From Mesorhizobium sp. WSM4904 (GTDB lineage: Bacteria > Pseudomonadota > Alphaproteobacteria > Rhizobiales > Rhizobiaceae), in assembly GCF_029674545.1 (NCBI RefSeq), contig NZ_CP121354.1:62001-126000 (forward strand): a stretch of DNA of 64,000 nt. Reading direction: 5' to 3'. Under the pieces are notes generated by a model that saw only the letters and a program-made list of their open reading frames with translations, was not told the DNA's origin and searched no databases. Positions 54,605 through 63,092 of this stretch are shown here, piece by piece; within the stretch, counting starts at the first letter, position 1; each line of letters starts with the position of its first letter. The position numbers and the translations under genes are program-made.

Positions 54605-54703
54605 TTCCCAACAGGTCGCTGACATGTCGGCGGCCAAGGGTTTCATGGCTCGCTTTGCTCAATCATCGCAAACGTTTGGCATTGGCTGAAGCCTCCACAA
54701 CGT

Positions 54704-54881
54704 CGTCATCCTCGGGCGTAGCGACGCGAAGCGGAGCGAAGACCCGAGGATCCATGCCGTGACGCTTGAGCGCTCCCGCGGTGCAGAATTCTGCTCCGCT
54801 GCACCCTTCGACCAAGGTAACGGCATGGATCCTATGGTCTGCGCAGCGTCGCTTCGCTCCTTGCTCCGCTGTAGGATGACG
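54704..54881. repeat. Intergenic palindromic repeat, family C copy 3
   Basis: The ends CGTCATCCTCGGGCGTAGCG and TAGGATGACG are partly decayed relative to copies 1 and 2. The inside keeps AGACCCGAGGATCCATGCCG, CAGAATTCTGCTCCGCTGCA and GGCATGGATCCTATGGTCTG. It lies between the gntR gene and its likely target operon. Confidence 0.87.
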
Positions 54882-55013
54882 AAACTGAGAGGCGCTTCGA
54901 CCTATCCCCACAGTGTGCGATTTTGCAGCGGCTTCCTGGACCAAAACAATCGCACATTTTTTGCCCGCCAAACCGGTCCTTTCCGACCGCCGGCGATTGA
55001 TCCCTGTCCGGTT

Positions 55014-55033
55014 TTGTGATCACATGATCACAA
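55014..55033. promoter_or_regulatory. GntR-type operator of the PLP-enzyme/transport operon
   Basis: TTGTGATCACATGATCACAA has perfect 9-bp inverted arms (TTGTGATCA / TGATCACAA) around CA. It ends 18 bp before the start at 55052, so bound protein would block initiation or early elongation. The match to 53795-53813 supports control by the adjacent GntR. Confidence 0.78.
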
Positions 55034-55051
55034 GGGAGCGAGAGACAGCAA

Positions 55052-56191
55052 ATGTCCGGCTATTTTCTCTACCATTCGATCGGCACTTTCCCCGGCAAGG
55101 CCGAGCGGATGGCCACCGCGCTGACGGAGTTTTCCAACATCTGGTCGGCGGGGGATGATGGCCAATGGCCGGCCGCGCTTGCCGCGCGGCAGCGCTTCAT
55201 CGATGCCTGGACGCGGCTGATCGAGGCGCCGCGGGGCACGCTCACCACTGCCGAAAATGTCACCGCCGCGCTCTACAGCCTGATCGGCGGCCTGCCGGCC
55301 GTGCGCCCGGTGGGAAAACGCCTGCTGGTTGCCGGCGACTGTTTTCCGAGCCTGCATTTCCTGCTCGCCGGTCTCGCCGAGCGCTTCGGGTTCACGCTCG
55401 ACACGGTGCCGCTGCGGCCAGGCGAAAACTGGGTGCGCGACGAGGATTTCATCGCCCGCTGGCAGGAAGACGTCGGGCTGGCGCTGATCACCTTCGTCAC
55501 CTCGACGGCCTCGCACCGCTGCGATGTCGGGCGGCTCGCCGCGCATGGCCGCGCCATGGGCAGCATCGTCGGCGTCGACGTCACGCAAGGCATCGGCGTC
55601 GCGCCGTTTTCCGTGGCAGCGACGCCGGTCGATTTCGTCGTCTCGACATCGCTGAAATGGCTGTGCGGTTCCTCCGGCGCCGGCATCCTGCAAATCACCC
55701 CCGACCTGCTCACGACCTGTCGGCCGGAGCTGCGCGGCTGGTTCAGCCAGCCGAACCCGTTCTCCTGGGACCTCGACGCCTTCACCTATGCCGACGATGC
55801 GCGCCGCTTCGACCACGGCACGCCGGCGATCCTCGCAAGCGTGGCCTCGCTGCCCGGGCTGGAATGGGTGGAGAAGACCGGCATCGACGCCATCCGCGCG
55901 CAGAATGCAATGCTCGTCGAGCGCATCATCAACGCCGCTCTGGACAATGGCTGGGCGGTCCGCTCGCCACTCGATGCCAAGGAACGCGGCGGCAGCGTCA
56001 TGCTCGGCCTGCCGCAAGGCGCAGAGCCGGCAAAGATCGTCGCTTCGCTGCGCAACGAGCGGCTTTACTGCGATGCGCGTGGCACGACGCTGAGGCTGTC
56101 GCCGGGCATGGTCACGACGGAGGCGGCGACCGAAGCGCTGATCGCGCGGCTCAAGGAGCATATCGGTTCGCGGCGGCGCCGCGCATCCTGA
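55052..56191 (+). CDS. Kynureninase-like/class V PLP-dependent enzyme
   Basis: The 379-residue fold-type I PLP enzyme starts MSGYFLYHSIGTFPGKAERM. It has VGVDVTQGIGVAPFSVAATP with Asp176 contacting the pyridine nitrogen and VVSTSLKWLCGSSGAG with the Schiff-base Lys202. The overall pattern resembles kynureninases and class V aminotransferases. Kynureninase would release anthranilate from kynurenine, but I see nothing that fixes the substrate. First gene of the operon under the GntR-type operator, upstream of an amino-acid binding protein. Confidence 0.82.
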   Translation: MSGYFLYHSIGTFPGKAERMATALTEFSNIWSAGDDGQWPAALAARQRFIDAWTRLIEAPRGTLTTAENVTAALYSLIGGLPAVRPVGKRLLVAGDCFPSLHFLLAGLAERFGFTLDTVPLRPGENWVRDEDFIARWQEDVGLALITFVTSTASHRCDVGRLAAHGRAMGSIVGVDVTQGIGVAPFSVAATPVDFVVSTSLKWLCGSSGAGILQITPDLLTTCRPELRGWFSQPNPFSWDLDAFTYADDARRFDHGTPAILASVASLPGLEWVEKTGIDAIRAQNAMLVERIINAALDNGWAVRSPLDAKERGGSVMLGLPQGAEPAKIVASLRNERLYCDARGTTLRLSPGMVTTEAATEALIARLKEHIGSRRRRAS

Positions 56192-56212
56192 ATTCAGGCA
56201 CCGCCTCGCCTG

Positions 56213-56235
56213 CGGCGCCCGGGAGTTGGGCGCCG
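56213..56235 (+). promoter_or_regulatory. Stem-loop between the PLP-enzyme and binding-protein genes
   Basis: CGGCGCCC (56213-56220) and GGGCGCCG (56228-56235) form a perfect 8-bp stem with a 7-nt loop and no T-run. It lies 39 bp before the binding-protein start and may act as an RNA processing or stabilising element that raises binding-protein yield. Confidence 0.5.
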
Positions 56236-56273
56236 AAAGGGGCGGATGAGGAACCGAACCAGAGGGAAGCAAG

Positions 56274-57059
56274 ATGTTGAAACGTCTAGGACTGATTGGG
56301 GTGATCATCGCCGCAGGCGTCGCCTTCGCGGCACCTGCCTTTGCCGACAAGATCATGGTTGGCGCCTACCCGGCCAACCCGCCATGGGAATACAAGACCG
56401 ATTCCGGCGGCTTCGAAGGTTTCGAGATCGACGTCGCCAACGATGTCGCCAAGCGCATCGGCGCCGAGGTCGAATTCCAGGATCTCGGCTTCCAGGCGCT
56501 GTTTGCGGCAACCGCTTCGGGCCGCATCGACTTTGCCGTCTCCTCGATCTCGGTGACCAAGGAGCGGCTGCAGAACCAGGGCTTCACGCAAGCCTATTAC
56601 GACAGCGACGGCACCATCGTCGGCAAGGCGGATTCCACCATCAAGTCGCTCGACGACCTCAAGGGCAAGACCATCGGCGTCATCGCCGGCTCCACCGGCG
56701 AGGCCTACATGAAGGAAAACGCCGCCAAGCTCGGCGTCGCCGAGACCAAGAGCTACAACGCCCAGCAGGACCTTTTGCTCGACGTGCAGAACGGCCGCAT
56801 CGACGGCGGCGCCGGCGAGCTCGCCGGCTTCCTGTTCGCCATCAAGCAGATGCCGGCGCTGAAGATCCTGGTCCGCATCCCGACCGGCGAGCGCTTCGCG
56901 ATGATGACCAAGAAGGGCCATCCGCTGCTGGAGAAGGTCAACGACGCCATCAGCGAAATGAAGAAGGACGGCACGATGGCCGCGATCCACAAGAAGTGGT
57001 TCGGCGTCGATCCGGAGGCCGGTACCAGCACGGTGACGCCGGGCCCTATCCCGCAGTAA
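56274..57059 (+). CDS. Polar amino-acid ABC transporter substrate-binding protein
   Basis: The 261-residue family-3 binding protein has a signal peptide (MLKRLGLIGVIIAAGVAFAA, cleaved near AFADK). The mature part has VGAYPANPPWEYKTDSGGFE, GFEIDVANDVAKRIGAEVEF and ASGRIDFAVSSISVTKERLQ. It should capture an amino acid in the periplasm; aromatic or kynurenine-like ligands are possible given the neighbours. GAGGGAAG gives a good ribosome site. Confidence 0.92.
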   Translation: MLKRLGLIGVIIAAGVAFAAPAFADKIMVGAYPANPPWEYKTDSGGFEGFEIDVANDVAKRIGAEVEFQDLGFQALFAATASGRIDFAVSSISVTKERLQNQGFTQAYYDSDGTIVGKADSTIKSLDDLKGKTIGVIAGSTGEAYMKENAAKLGVAETKSYNAQQDLLLDVQNGRIDGGAGELAGFLFAIKQMPALKILVRIPTGERFAMMTKKGHPLLEKVNDAISEMKKDGTMAAIHKKWFGVDPEAGTSTVTPGPIPQ

Positions 57060-57170
57060 GCCGGCTAATCACAATATTCGACGAGAGCGGCGGCAAGGGC
57101 TGGCGCTCTCGCTTCGACAATTCGGGTCCTTGCCGAACATGGCGGGCCTTGTCTGACGGTGAGCGCGCCG

Positions 57171-57848
57171 ATGGAATTGATCGATACCTTCTTCAACTGG
57201 GGCATCCTGGTCCGATCCTTTCCGATCCTCATTCGCGGGCTCGGCAACACCATCCTGCTCGGCTGCGCCGCGATCGTCTTTGGCACCATCGCCGGGCTGG
57301 CGATCTGCCTGGTGCGGCTCTACGCCCCGAAGCCGCTCAGGCGGCTGGCGACGCTCTATATCGACATGTTCCGCGCGCTGCCGATCCTGGTGGTGCTGAT
57401 CCTGATCTACTACGCCCTGCCCTTCATCGGCATCCGGCTCTCGTCCTTCGTGTCGGCTGCGCTTGCGCTGTCGCTGGTGCTCGCGGCCTTCACCGCGGAA
57501 GTCTGCCGCGCCGGCATCCAGAACATCCCGAAAGGCCAGTTCGAGGCGGCCGCGGCACTCGGCCTGCCCTTCTGGGTCGCCATGCGCAAGGTGATCCTGC
57601 CGCAGGCGATCCGCGTCGTCATCCCGCCGCTCACCAGCAACTGCGTCTCGGTGTTCAAGGACACCGCGCTCGCCTCCGTCGTTGCGATGCCGGACCTCTT
57701 GAAACAGGCGACCGACGCGCAGGCGCTGATGGCCAACCCGACGCCGCTGATCGGCGCCGCGATCATCTACCTCGCCTTCCTGTGGCCGCTGGTGCGGCTG
57801 GTCGGCTACCTCGAAGAGCGCGGCAAGGCCCAGTCCGGCGCGCACTAA
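57171..57848 (+). CDS. Polar amino-acid ABC transporter permease (HisM/GlnP type)
   Basis: The 225-residue permease starts MELIDTFFNWGILVRSFPIL. It has ITLLG-type LIRGLGNTILLGCAAIVFGT, and the EAA loop QFEAAAALGLPFWVAMRKVI. Such permeases work as homo- or heterodimers. It is the only permease in the operon and no ATPase gene follows, so the importer must borrow an ATPase from elsewhere. A GTG at 57159 is an alternative start. Confidence 0.9.
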   Translation: MELIDTFFNWGILVRSFPILIRGLGNTILLGCAAIVFGTIAGLAICLVRLYAPKPLRRLATLYIDMFRALPILVVLILIYYALPFIGIRLSSFVSAALALSLVLAAFTAEVCRAGIQNIPKGQFEAAAALGLPFWVAMRKVILPQAIRVVIPPLTSNCVSVFKDTALASVVAMPDLLKQATDAQALMANPTPLIGAAIIYLAFLWPLVRLVGYLEERGKAQSGAH

Positions 57849-57889
57849 CCTCCCCTCGAATGACATTGATGACCTAAAGGAGACTCCTC

Positions 57890-59200
57890 GTGAACCAGCA
57901 CCATGTTTCGAAAGCGCCGAATTCGAAAGCGCATGATGGGGCCGCTTCGTTCCCGGTCGAGAGGATCCGCGCCATGTTCCCTGCGCTGAAGCAGGCCGGC
58001 GACTTCATCTTCATGGACAACGCCGCCGGCGCGCAGATCCCGCAAAGCGTGCTCGACGCCGTGACCAACCATCTGGTCGGGCACAACGTCCAGCGCGGCG
58101 GCCGCTACGGCCGCAGCGTCACCGTCGACCAGTCGGTCGCCGACGCCCGCGAAAGCGTTGCGCTTTTGATCAACGCCTACAGCCCATCCGAAATCTGCTT
58201 CGGCATGAACGCCACCTCGTTCATCCGTCTGGTCAGCCTCGGCATCGGCCAGATGCTTGCCAAAGACACAGATGAGGGACGCGACGAGATCGTCGTCACC
58301 GACATGGACCATGACGCCAACATCGCCACCTGGCTGGCGCTGGAGCAGGCCGGCGCCAAGTTTAGATGGTGGCGCATGCGCGAGGACGGCAATCTCCATG
58401 TCGACGACCTCAAGCCGCTGGTCTCGGAGCGCACCCGGCTCGTCGCCTGTACGGTGACGGCGCATTCGATCGGCTCGATCGTAGACGTCGCTTCCGTCTC
58501 CCGGATCGCGCATGCGGCAGGCGCGGAAGTGTTTCTCGACTGCGTGCATTACGGCCCGCACGGGCTGATCGACGTGCAGGCCTGGGACTGCGACTATCTC
58601 GTCTGCTCCGGCTACAAGAATTTCTCGCCGCATATGGGCTTCCTCTGGGGCCGCTTCGACACGCTGAAGCAACTGCCGACCTTCCGCGAGGACTTCATTC
58701 CGGACGAGCCGCCCTACAAGGTTGAAGCTGGCACCTTCATCTACGAGAACGTCTCCGGCATGGATGCGGCGGTGCGCTATCTGGAATCGGTCGGCCGCAA
58801 TTTCCTAGCTCAGAACAACCGCTCGCGCCGCGACAACATCGTCGCCGGCATGAACGCCATCCGCGACTACGAGCTGATGCTGGCGCGCGAGATGCTGAAG
58901 GTGCTGAAGGATTGCGGCGCGACCATCTACGGCGTCGCCGACGAAGCGCGCATCAACGAGCGCGTGCCGACCTTCTGCTTCAACATCGGCACGCTGTCGC
59001 CGCAAAGGATCGTCGAGGAGATGGCCGCCATGCAGATCGGCATCCGCGACGGGCACATGTACGCGCCACGGCTGATGAAGCGGCTCAACCTGTCGATGGA
59101 CAGCGGCGCAATCCGCGCCTCACTGGTGCACTACAACACGGTGGAGGAGGTGCACCGCTTCGGCGAGGCGCTGCGGGCGATCATCGCGAAGCTGTCGTGA
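57890..59200 (+). CDS. Cysteine-desulfurase-like class V PLP enzyme
   Basis: The 436-residue enzyme starts at GTG after AAAGGAG ([20 protein letters not shown]). It has [40 protein letters not shown] (Asp217, His220) and [20 protein letters not shown] with Lys243 as the Schiff base. This is the group often called cysteine desulfurase-like proteins, which is not the IscS/SufS type. The activity could be a C-N or C-S lyase or an epimerase. Last gene of the GntR-regulated operon. Confidence 0.85.
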   Translation: MNQHHVSKAPNSKAHDGAASFPVERIRAMFPALKQAGDFIFMDNAAGAQIPQSVLDAVTNHLVGHNVQRGGRYGRSVTVDQSVADARESVALLINAYSPSEICFGMNATSFIRLVSLGIGQMLAKDTDEGRDEIVVTDMDHDANIATWLALEQAGAKFRWWRMREDGNLHVDDLKPLVSERTRLVACTVTAHSIGSIVDVASVSRIAHAAGAEVFLDCVHYGPHGLIDVQAWDCDYLVCSGYKNFSPHMGFLWGRFDTLKQLPTFREDFIPDEPPYKVEAGTFIYENVSGMDAAVRYLESVGRNFLAQNNRSRRDNIVAGMNAIRDYELMLAREMLKVLKDCGATIYGVADEARINERVPTFCFNIGTLSPQRIVEEMAAMQIGIRDGHMYAPRLMKRLNLSMDSGAIRASLVHYNTVEEVHRFGEALRAIIAKLS

Positions 59201-59247
59201 AACAACCGAGCCTTCTTGGGGGAAGTGGTGCGTAGCAAGTTCCGCTT

Positions 59248-59423
59248 CGTCATCCACGGGCGAAGCAAGGAGCGAAGCGACGCGGCGCAGACCCGAGGAT
59301 CCATTCCGTGACATACGAGCGTCGCAACGGTGCAGAATTCTGCTCCGCTGCACCATTCGGCTGAGGAAACGGAATGGATCCTAGGTCTGCGCGACGCTTC
59401 GCGTCGCTCCGCCTAGGATGACG
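59248..59423. repeat. Intergenic palindromic repeat, family C copy 4
   Basis: The left end CGTCATCCACGGGCGAAGCA is nearly the same as in copy 1. The right end CGCCTAGGATGACG has lost part of the arm. The inside keeps AGACCCGAGGATCCATTCCG, CAGAATTCTGCTCCGCTGCA and GGAATGGATCCTAGGTCTGC. It lies between convergent operons. Confidence 0.88.
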
Positions 59424-59434
59424 ACCTCCTAGGC

Positions 59435-60259
59435 CTAAGCCGCCTTCTTCGCCAGCCGCGCCTTGATACTAGCCACGTCGGCGCGCGGCGTCGCGGCGAA
59501 GAGCGTCTTGGTGTAGCTGTGCTTGGGGTCCGAAAAGACCTCGTCGCGCGAGCCGTATTCGACCGCTTCGCCGAAATACATCACCATCACGTCGTCGGCG
59601 ATGTAGCGCACCACCGAGAGGTCATGGCTGATGAAGACGTAGGTCAGCTTGAACTCGTCCTGCAGGTCGGCGAGGAGGTTGAGCACCTGCGCCTGCACCG
59701 AAAGGTCGAGCGCCGAGACCGGCTCGTCCAGCACCAGCAGGCTCGGGTTCAGCATCAGCGCGCGGGCGATCGCGATGCGCTGGCGCTGGCCGCCGGAGAA
59801 CATGTGTGGATAGCGGTTGTAGTGCTCCGGGCCGAGACCGACCTTCTTCAGCATCTTCATCGCAAGGTCGCGGCGTTCCTCGGCCGGCTTGTCGGTGTTG
59901 ATCAAGAGCGGCTCGCCGAGCACGTCGCCGATCTTCTGGCGCGGGTTGAGCGAGCCGTAGGGGTTCTGGAAGACGATCTGCACCTTGCGGCGCATCTCCT
60001 TGGTCAGTCCGTCCCTGGCGATGTCGACCTTCTTGCCGTCGATCAAAAGCTCGCCGGCCGTCGCCGGATCGATCAAAGTGATGATGCGGGCGAGCGTGGA
60101 CTTGCCGCAGCCGCTTTCGCCGACGATGGCAAGCGTCTTGCCCTTCTCGACGCTGAAGGAGACGCCCTTCACCGCATGCACTGTGCGCGCAGGGCGGAAC
60201 AGGCCGCCGCCGACATGGTAGTCGCGCTTGATGTTCTTGCCTTCGACGACCTTGGTCAT
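59435..60259 (-). CDS. dppF: Dipeptide ABC transporter ATP-binding protein DppF
   Basis: The 274-residue ATPase has Walker A GESGCGKST, signature FSGGQRQR and Walker B LLVLDEPVSALD, with LFRPARTVHAVKGVSFSVEK near the N-terminus, a DppF/OppF-type start. It works with DppD. ATG 60259 gives MTKVVEGKNIKRDYHVGG; a GTG at 60280, overlapping the end of dppD and preceded by GGGAG, is an alternative. Last gene of the leftward importer operon. Confidence 0.93.
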   Translation of the reverse strand: MTKVVEGKNIKRDYHVGGGLFRPARTVHAVKGVSFSVEKGKTLAIVGESGCGKSTLARIITLIDPATAGELLIDGKKVDIARDGLTKEMRRKVQIVFQNPYGSLNPRQKIGDVLGEPLLINTDKPAEERRDLAMKMLKKVGLGPEHYNRYPHMFSGGQRQRIAIARALMLNPSLLVLDEPVSALDLSVQAQVLNLLADLQDEFKLTYVFISHDLSVVRYIADDVMVMYFGEAVEYGSRDEVFSDPKHSYTKTLFAATPRADVASIKARLAKKAA

Positions 60260-60272
60260 GCGGCGGCTCCAG

Positions 60273-61124
60273 TCATGCACTAGCTCCCTGGGGCGCCGGC
60301 TCGAACAGCATGTCGGAGACGGTCGGCAGCCGGTCGCCGACGGCGTTTTCCGGCAGCGCCGACAGCAGCGCGCGCGTGTAGTTGCTCTTCGGCGATTCAA
60401 AGAGCGACAACACGTCGGCCTCTTCCATCTTGCGGCCCTTGTACTGGACGATGACGCGATCGGCGGTCTCGGCGACCACGCCCATATTGTGGGTGATCAT
60501 GATCAGGCCCATGCCGTATTTGGCCTGCAGTGAAACCAAGAGATCGAGGATCTGCTTCTGGATGGTGACGTCGAGCGCGGTGGTCGGCTCGTCGGCGATC
60601 AGGAGCTTCGGATTGCAGGCGATCGCCATCGCGATCATGACGCGCTGGCACTGGCCGCCCGACATCTGATGCGGGAAGGAATTGAGCCGCTCGGCCGGCT
60701 CGGGAATGCCGACCTGCTTCAACAGCTCTATGGCGCGCGCCCGGCGCTGCGCACGGTCCATTCCGAGATGGAAGCGCAGCACTTCCTCGATCTGGAAGCC
60801 GACGGTGAAGCAGGGATTGAGGCTGGCGATCGGCTCCTGGAAGATCATGGCAATGTCCTTGCCGATGATCTTGCGACGCTCGGCCGGATTGATCTTGAGG
60901 AGATCGCGGCCGTTGAAGGTCATGCGGTCGGCGGTGACGGTGGCCGTCCACGGCAGAAGGCCCATCACCGCCAGCATCGACACCGACTTGCCTGAGCCGG
61001 ATTCGCCGACGATGGCGAGCACCTCGCGCTCGTCGACATGGAGCGAAACGCCGTCGACGGCGCGGAACGGGCCGGACGCGGTCTGGAATTCGACGACGAG
61101 GTTATGGATGTCGAGCAATGCCAT
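60273..61124 (-). CDS. dppD: Dipeptide ABC transporter ATP-binding protein DppD
   Basis: The 283-residue ATPase starts [20 protein letters not shown]. It has Walker [10 protein letters not shown], signature [10 protein letters not shown] with Cys where Arg is usual after SGGQ, and Walker [13 protein letters not shown]. The C-terminal extension [14 protein letters not shown] is of the Dpp/Opp type. ATG shares bases with the dppC stop (ATGA). Confidence 0.94.
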   Translation of the reverse strand: MALLDIHNLVVEFQTASGPFRAVDGVSLHVDEREVLAIVGESGSGKSVSMLAVMGLLPWTATVTADRMTFNGRDLLKINPAERRKIIGKDIAMIFQEPIASLNPCFTVGFQIEEVLRFHLGMDRAQRRARAIELLKQVGIPEPAERLNSFPHQMSGGQCQRVMIAMAIACNPKLLIADEPTTALDVTIQKQILDLLVSLQAKYGMGLIMITHNMGVVAETADRVIVQYKGRKMEEADVLSLFESPKSNYTRALLSALPENAVGDRLPTVSDMLFEPAPQGASA

Positions 61125-62035
61125 CACGACCTCCTGAGCTTCGGATCGAGCGCGTCGCGCAGGCCGTCGCCGATCAGGTTGATGGCGAGCACGGTGATGA
61201 GGATGGCAAGACCGGGGAAGGTCACCACCCACCAGGCGCGCAGGATGAACTCGCGCGCCGAGGCGAGCATCGTGCCCCATTCCGGCGTCGGCGGCTGCGC
61301 GCCGAGGCCGAGGAAACCCAGCGCCGCCGCTTCGAGGATGGCGTTGGAGAAGGACAGCGTGCCCTGGACGATCAGCGGCGCCAGGCAATTGGGCAGGATC
61401 GTGCGAAGCATCAGCCTCAGATGGCCGGCGCCGGCGACCTTCGCCGCCACGACATATTCGCGGCTCTTCTCGGCCATGACGGCGGCACGAACCAGGCGGG
61501 CGAAATGCGGCTGGAGCACCAGTGAGATCGCCAGCATCGCATTGAACAGGCCGGGGCCGAGGATGGTCACCAGAACCAGTGCCAAGAGCAGCGACGGGAA
61601 AGCCAGGATAAGGTCCATGACGCGCATGATCGCGACGTCGACCCAGCCGCGGAAATAACCGGCGAGCAGGCCAAGCGTGATGCCACCGGTGAGCGCCAGC
61701 GTGACCACGACCGCGCCGATCAGCAGCGAGAAGCGCGCGCCGTAGAGCAGGCGCGAAAGGATGTCGCGGCCGACCGGATCGGTGCCAAGCAGATATTGAG
61801 TGCTGCCACCCGTCTGCCAGGCCGGCGGCCTGAGGAACGCGGTCTTGTCCTGGATGTCGGGCGCATAGGGCGCGAGCAGCGGCGCGAAGAGTGCCGCCAG
61901 CACCAAAAGGATGAAGACGAAGAGGCCGATGACGGCGCCGCGGTTGACCGAGAAATAGTGCCAGAAGGTCTTGAAGCCGGTCAGTCGGTCCGGGCTGCCG
62001 GCGGCCATGGGGGCGATTTCGGTCGACTGACTCAT
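61124..62035 (-). CDS. dppC: Dipeptide ABC transporter permease DppC
   Basis: The 303-residue permease starts MSQSTEIAPMAAGSPDRLTG. It has VIGLFVFILLVLAALFAPLL as first helix, LGTDPVGRDILSRLLYGARF and the EAA loop EKSREYVVAAKVAGAGHLRL. It overlaps both neighbours by 4 bp, so the operon is tightly coupled. Confidence 0.94.
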   Translation of the reverse strand: MSQSTEIAPMAAGSPDRLTGFKTFWHYFSVNRGAVIGLFVFILLVLAALFAPLLAPYAPDIQDKTAFLRPPAWQTGGSTQYLLGTDPVGRDILSRLLYGARFSLLIGAVVVTLALTGGITLGLLAGYFRGWVDVAIMRVMDLILAFPSLLLALVLVTILGPGLFNAMLAISLVLQPHFARLVRAAVMAEKSREYVVAAKVAGAGHLRLMLRTILPNCLAPLIVQGTLSFSNAILEAAALGFLGLGAQPPTPEWGTMLASAREFILRAWWVVTFPGLAILITVLAINLIGDGLRDALDPKLRRS

Positions 62036-63042
62036 CACGCCGCCCTGATGCGCGGGTTGATGACGGCATAGAGCACGTCGACGATGAGATTCACGGCCAT
62101 GACGATGAGGGCGATCAAAAGCAGACCTGACTGCACGACGACATAGTCGCGCTTGAAGATGGAATCGACCATCCACTTGCCGATGCCCGGCCAGGCGAAG
62201 ATGGTTTCGGTGAGAATGGCGCCGGCAAGCAGCGTGCCGACCTGCAGGCCGATGGTGGTGACGACCGGGATCAGCGCGTTGCGCAGCGCGTGCACGCCAA
62301 TGACGCGGGCGGCGGAAAGCCCCTTGGCGCGGGCGGTGCGGACATAGTCCTCGCCCAGCACCTCGAGCATGGCCGAGCGCGTCTGGCGCGCGATCACCGC
62401 CAGCGGAATGGTGCCGAGCACGATCGCGGGCAGGACGAGATGGCTGAGCGCCGAGCGCAGCGCGTCCCATTTGCCATAGAGGATGCTGTCGATGGTCATG
62501 AAGCCGGTGATCGGCTTCAGGAAGAACTGCAGGCCCATGCGGCCCGACACCGGCGTCCAGCCGAGATAGCCGGAAAAGAAGATGATGAGCAGCAGGCCCC
62601 ACCAGAAGATCGGCATGGAATAGCCGACGAGCGCGGTGCCCATCAGCGACTGGTCGAACCACGAGCCGCGCTTGACGGCAGCGAATATGCCGGCCGGGAT
62701 GCCGATCACCATGGCGAAGATCATGGCGAAGAAGGACAGTTCCAGCGTCGCCGGGAAGAGCGTCTTGAACTCCTCGAGAACCGGGCGCTTGGATGAAATC
62801 GAGACGCCGAAGTCACCCGTGGCGACCTCGCCGACATAGCGCGCATACTGCTCCCAGATCGGCAGGTTGTAGCCGAACTGTTCCTTGAGCTCTTCGTAGC
62901 GGGCGGGGGTGACGCCATGCTCGCCGGCCATGGCCAGGATCGGATCGCCGGGCAGCAGCCGGACGAAGGCGAAGGCGCAGATGGTGATGCCGACCAGGGT
63001 CGGGATCAGAAGTGCTATTTTGTTGAGAAGATATCGGAGCAT
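62035..63042 (-). CDS. dppB: Dipeptide ABC transporter permease DppB
   Basis: The 335-residue permease starts MLRYLLNKIALLIPTLVGIT, the usual DppB N-terminus, with VRLLPGDPILAMAGEHGVTP and the EAA loop [20 protein letters not shown]. An upstream in-frame ATG at 63090 would overlap the intercistronic hairpin and is rejected. Its stop shares bases with the dppC start. Confidence 0.94.
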   Translation of the reverse strand: MLRYLLNKIALLIPTLVGITICAFAFVRLLPGDPILAMAGEHGVTPARYEELKEQFGYNLPIWEQYARYVGEVATGDFGVSISSKRPVLEEFKTLFPATLELSFFAMIFAMVIGIPAGIFAAVKRGSWFDQSLMGTALVGYSMPIFWWGLLLIIFFSGYLGWTPVSGRMGLQFFLKPITGFMTIDSILYGKWDALRSALSHLVLPAIVLGTIPLAVIARQTRSAMLEVLGEDYVRTARAKGLSAARVIGVHALRNALIPVVTTIGLQVGTLLAGAILTETIFAWPGIGKWMVDSIFKRDYVVVQSGLLLIALIVMAVNLIVDVLYAVINPRIRAA

Positions 63043-63055
63043 CGTCGAATGGAAT

Positions 63056-63082
63056 GGGGCGGCGCTAAAATCGCGCCGCCCC
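63056..63082 (-). promoter_or_regulatory. Intercistronic stem-loop between dppA and dppB
   Basis: GGGGCGGCGC (63056-63065) and GCGCCGCCCC (63073-63082) form a perfect 10-bp stem with a 7-nt loop and no T-run. It starts 11 bp after the dppA stop on the minus strand. Such structures commonly protect upstream binding-protein mRNA from 3' decay. Confidence 0.65.
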
Positions 63083-63092
63083 GTTCGCAATA

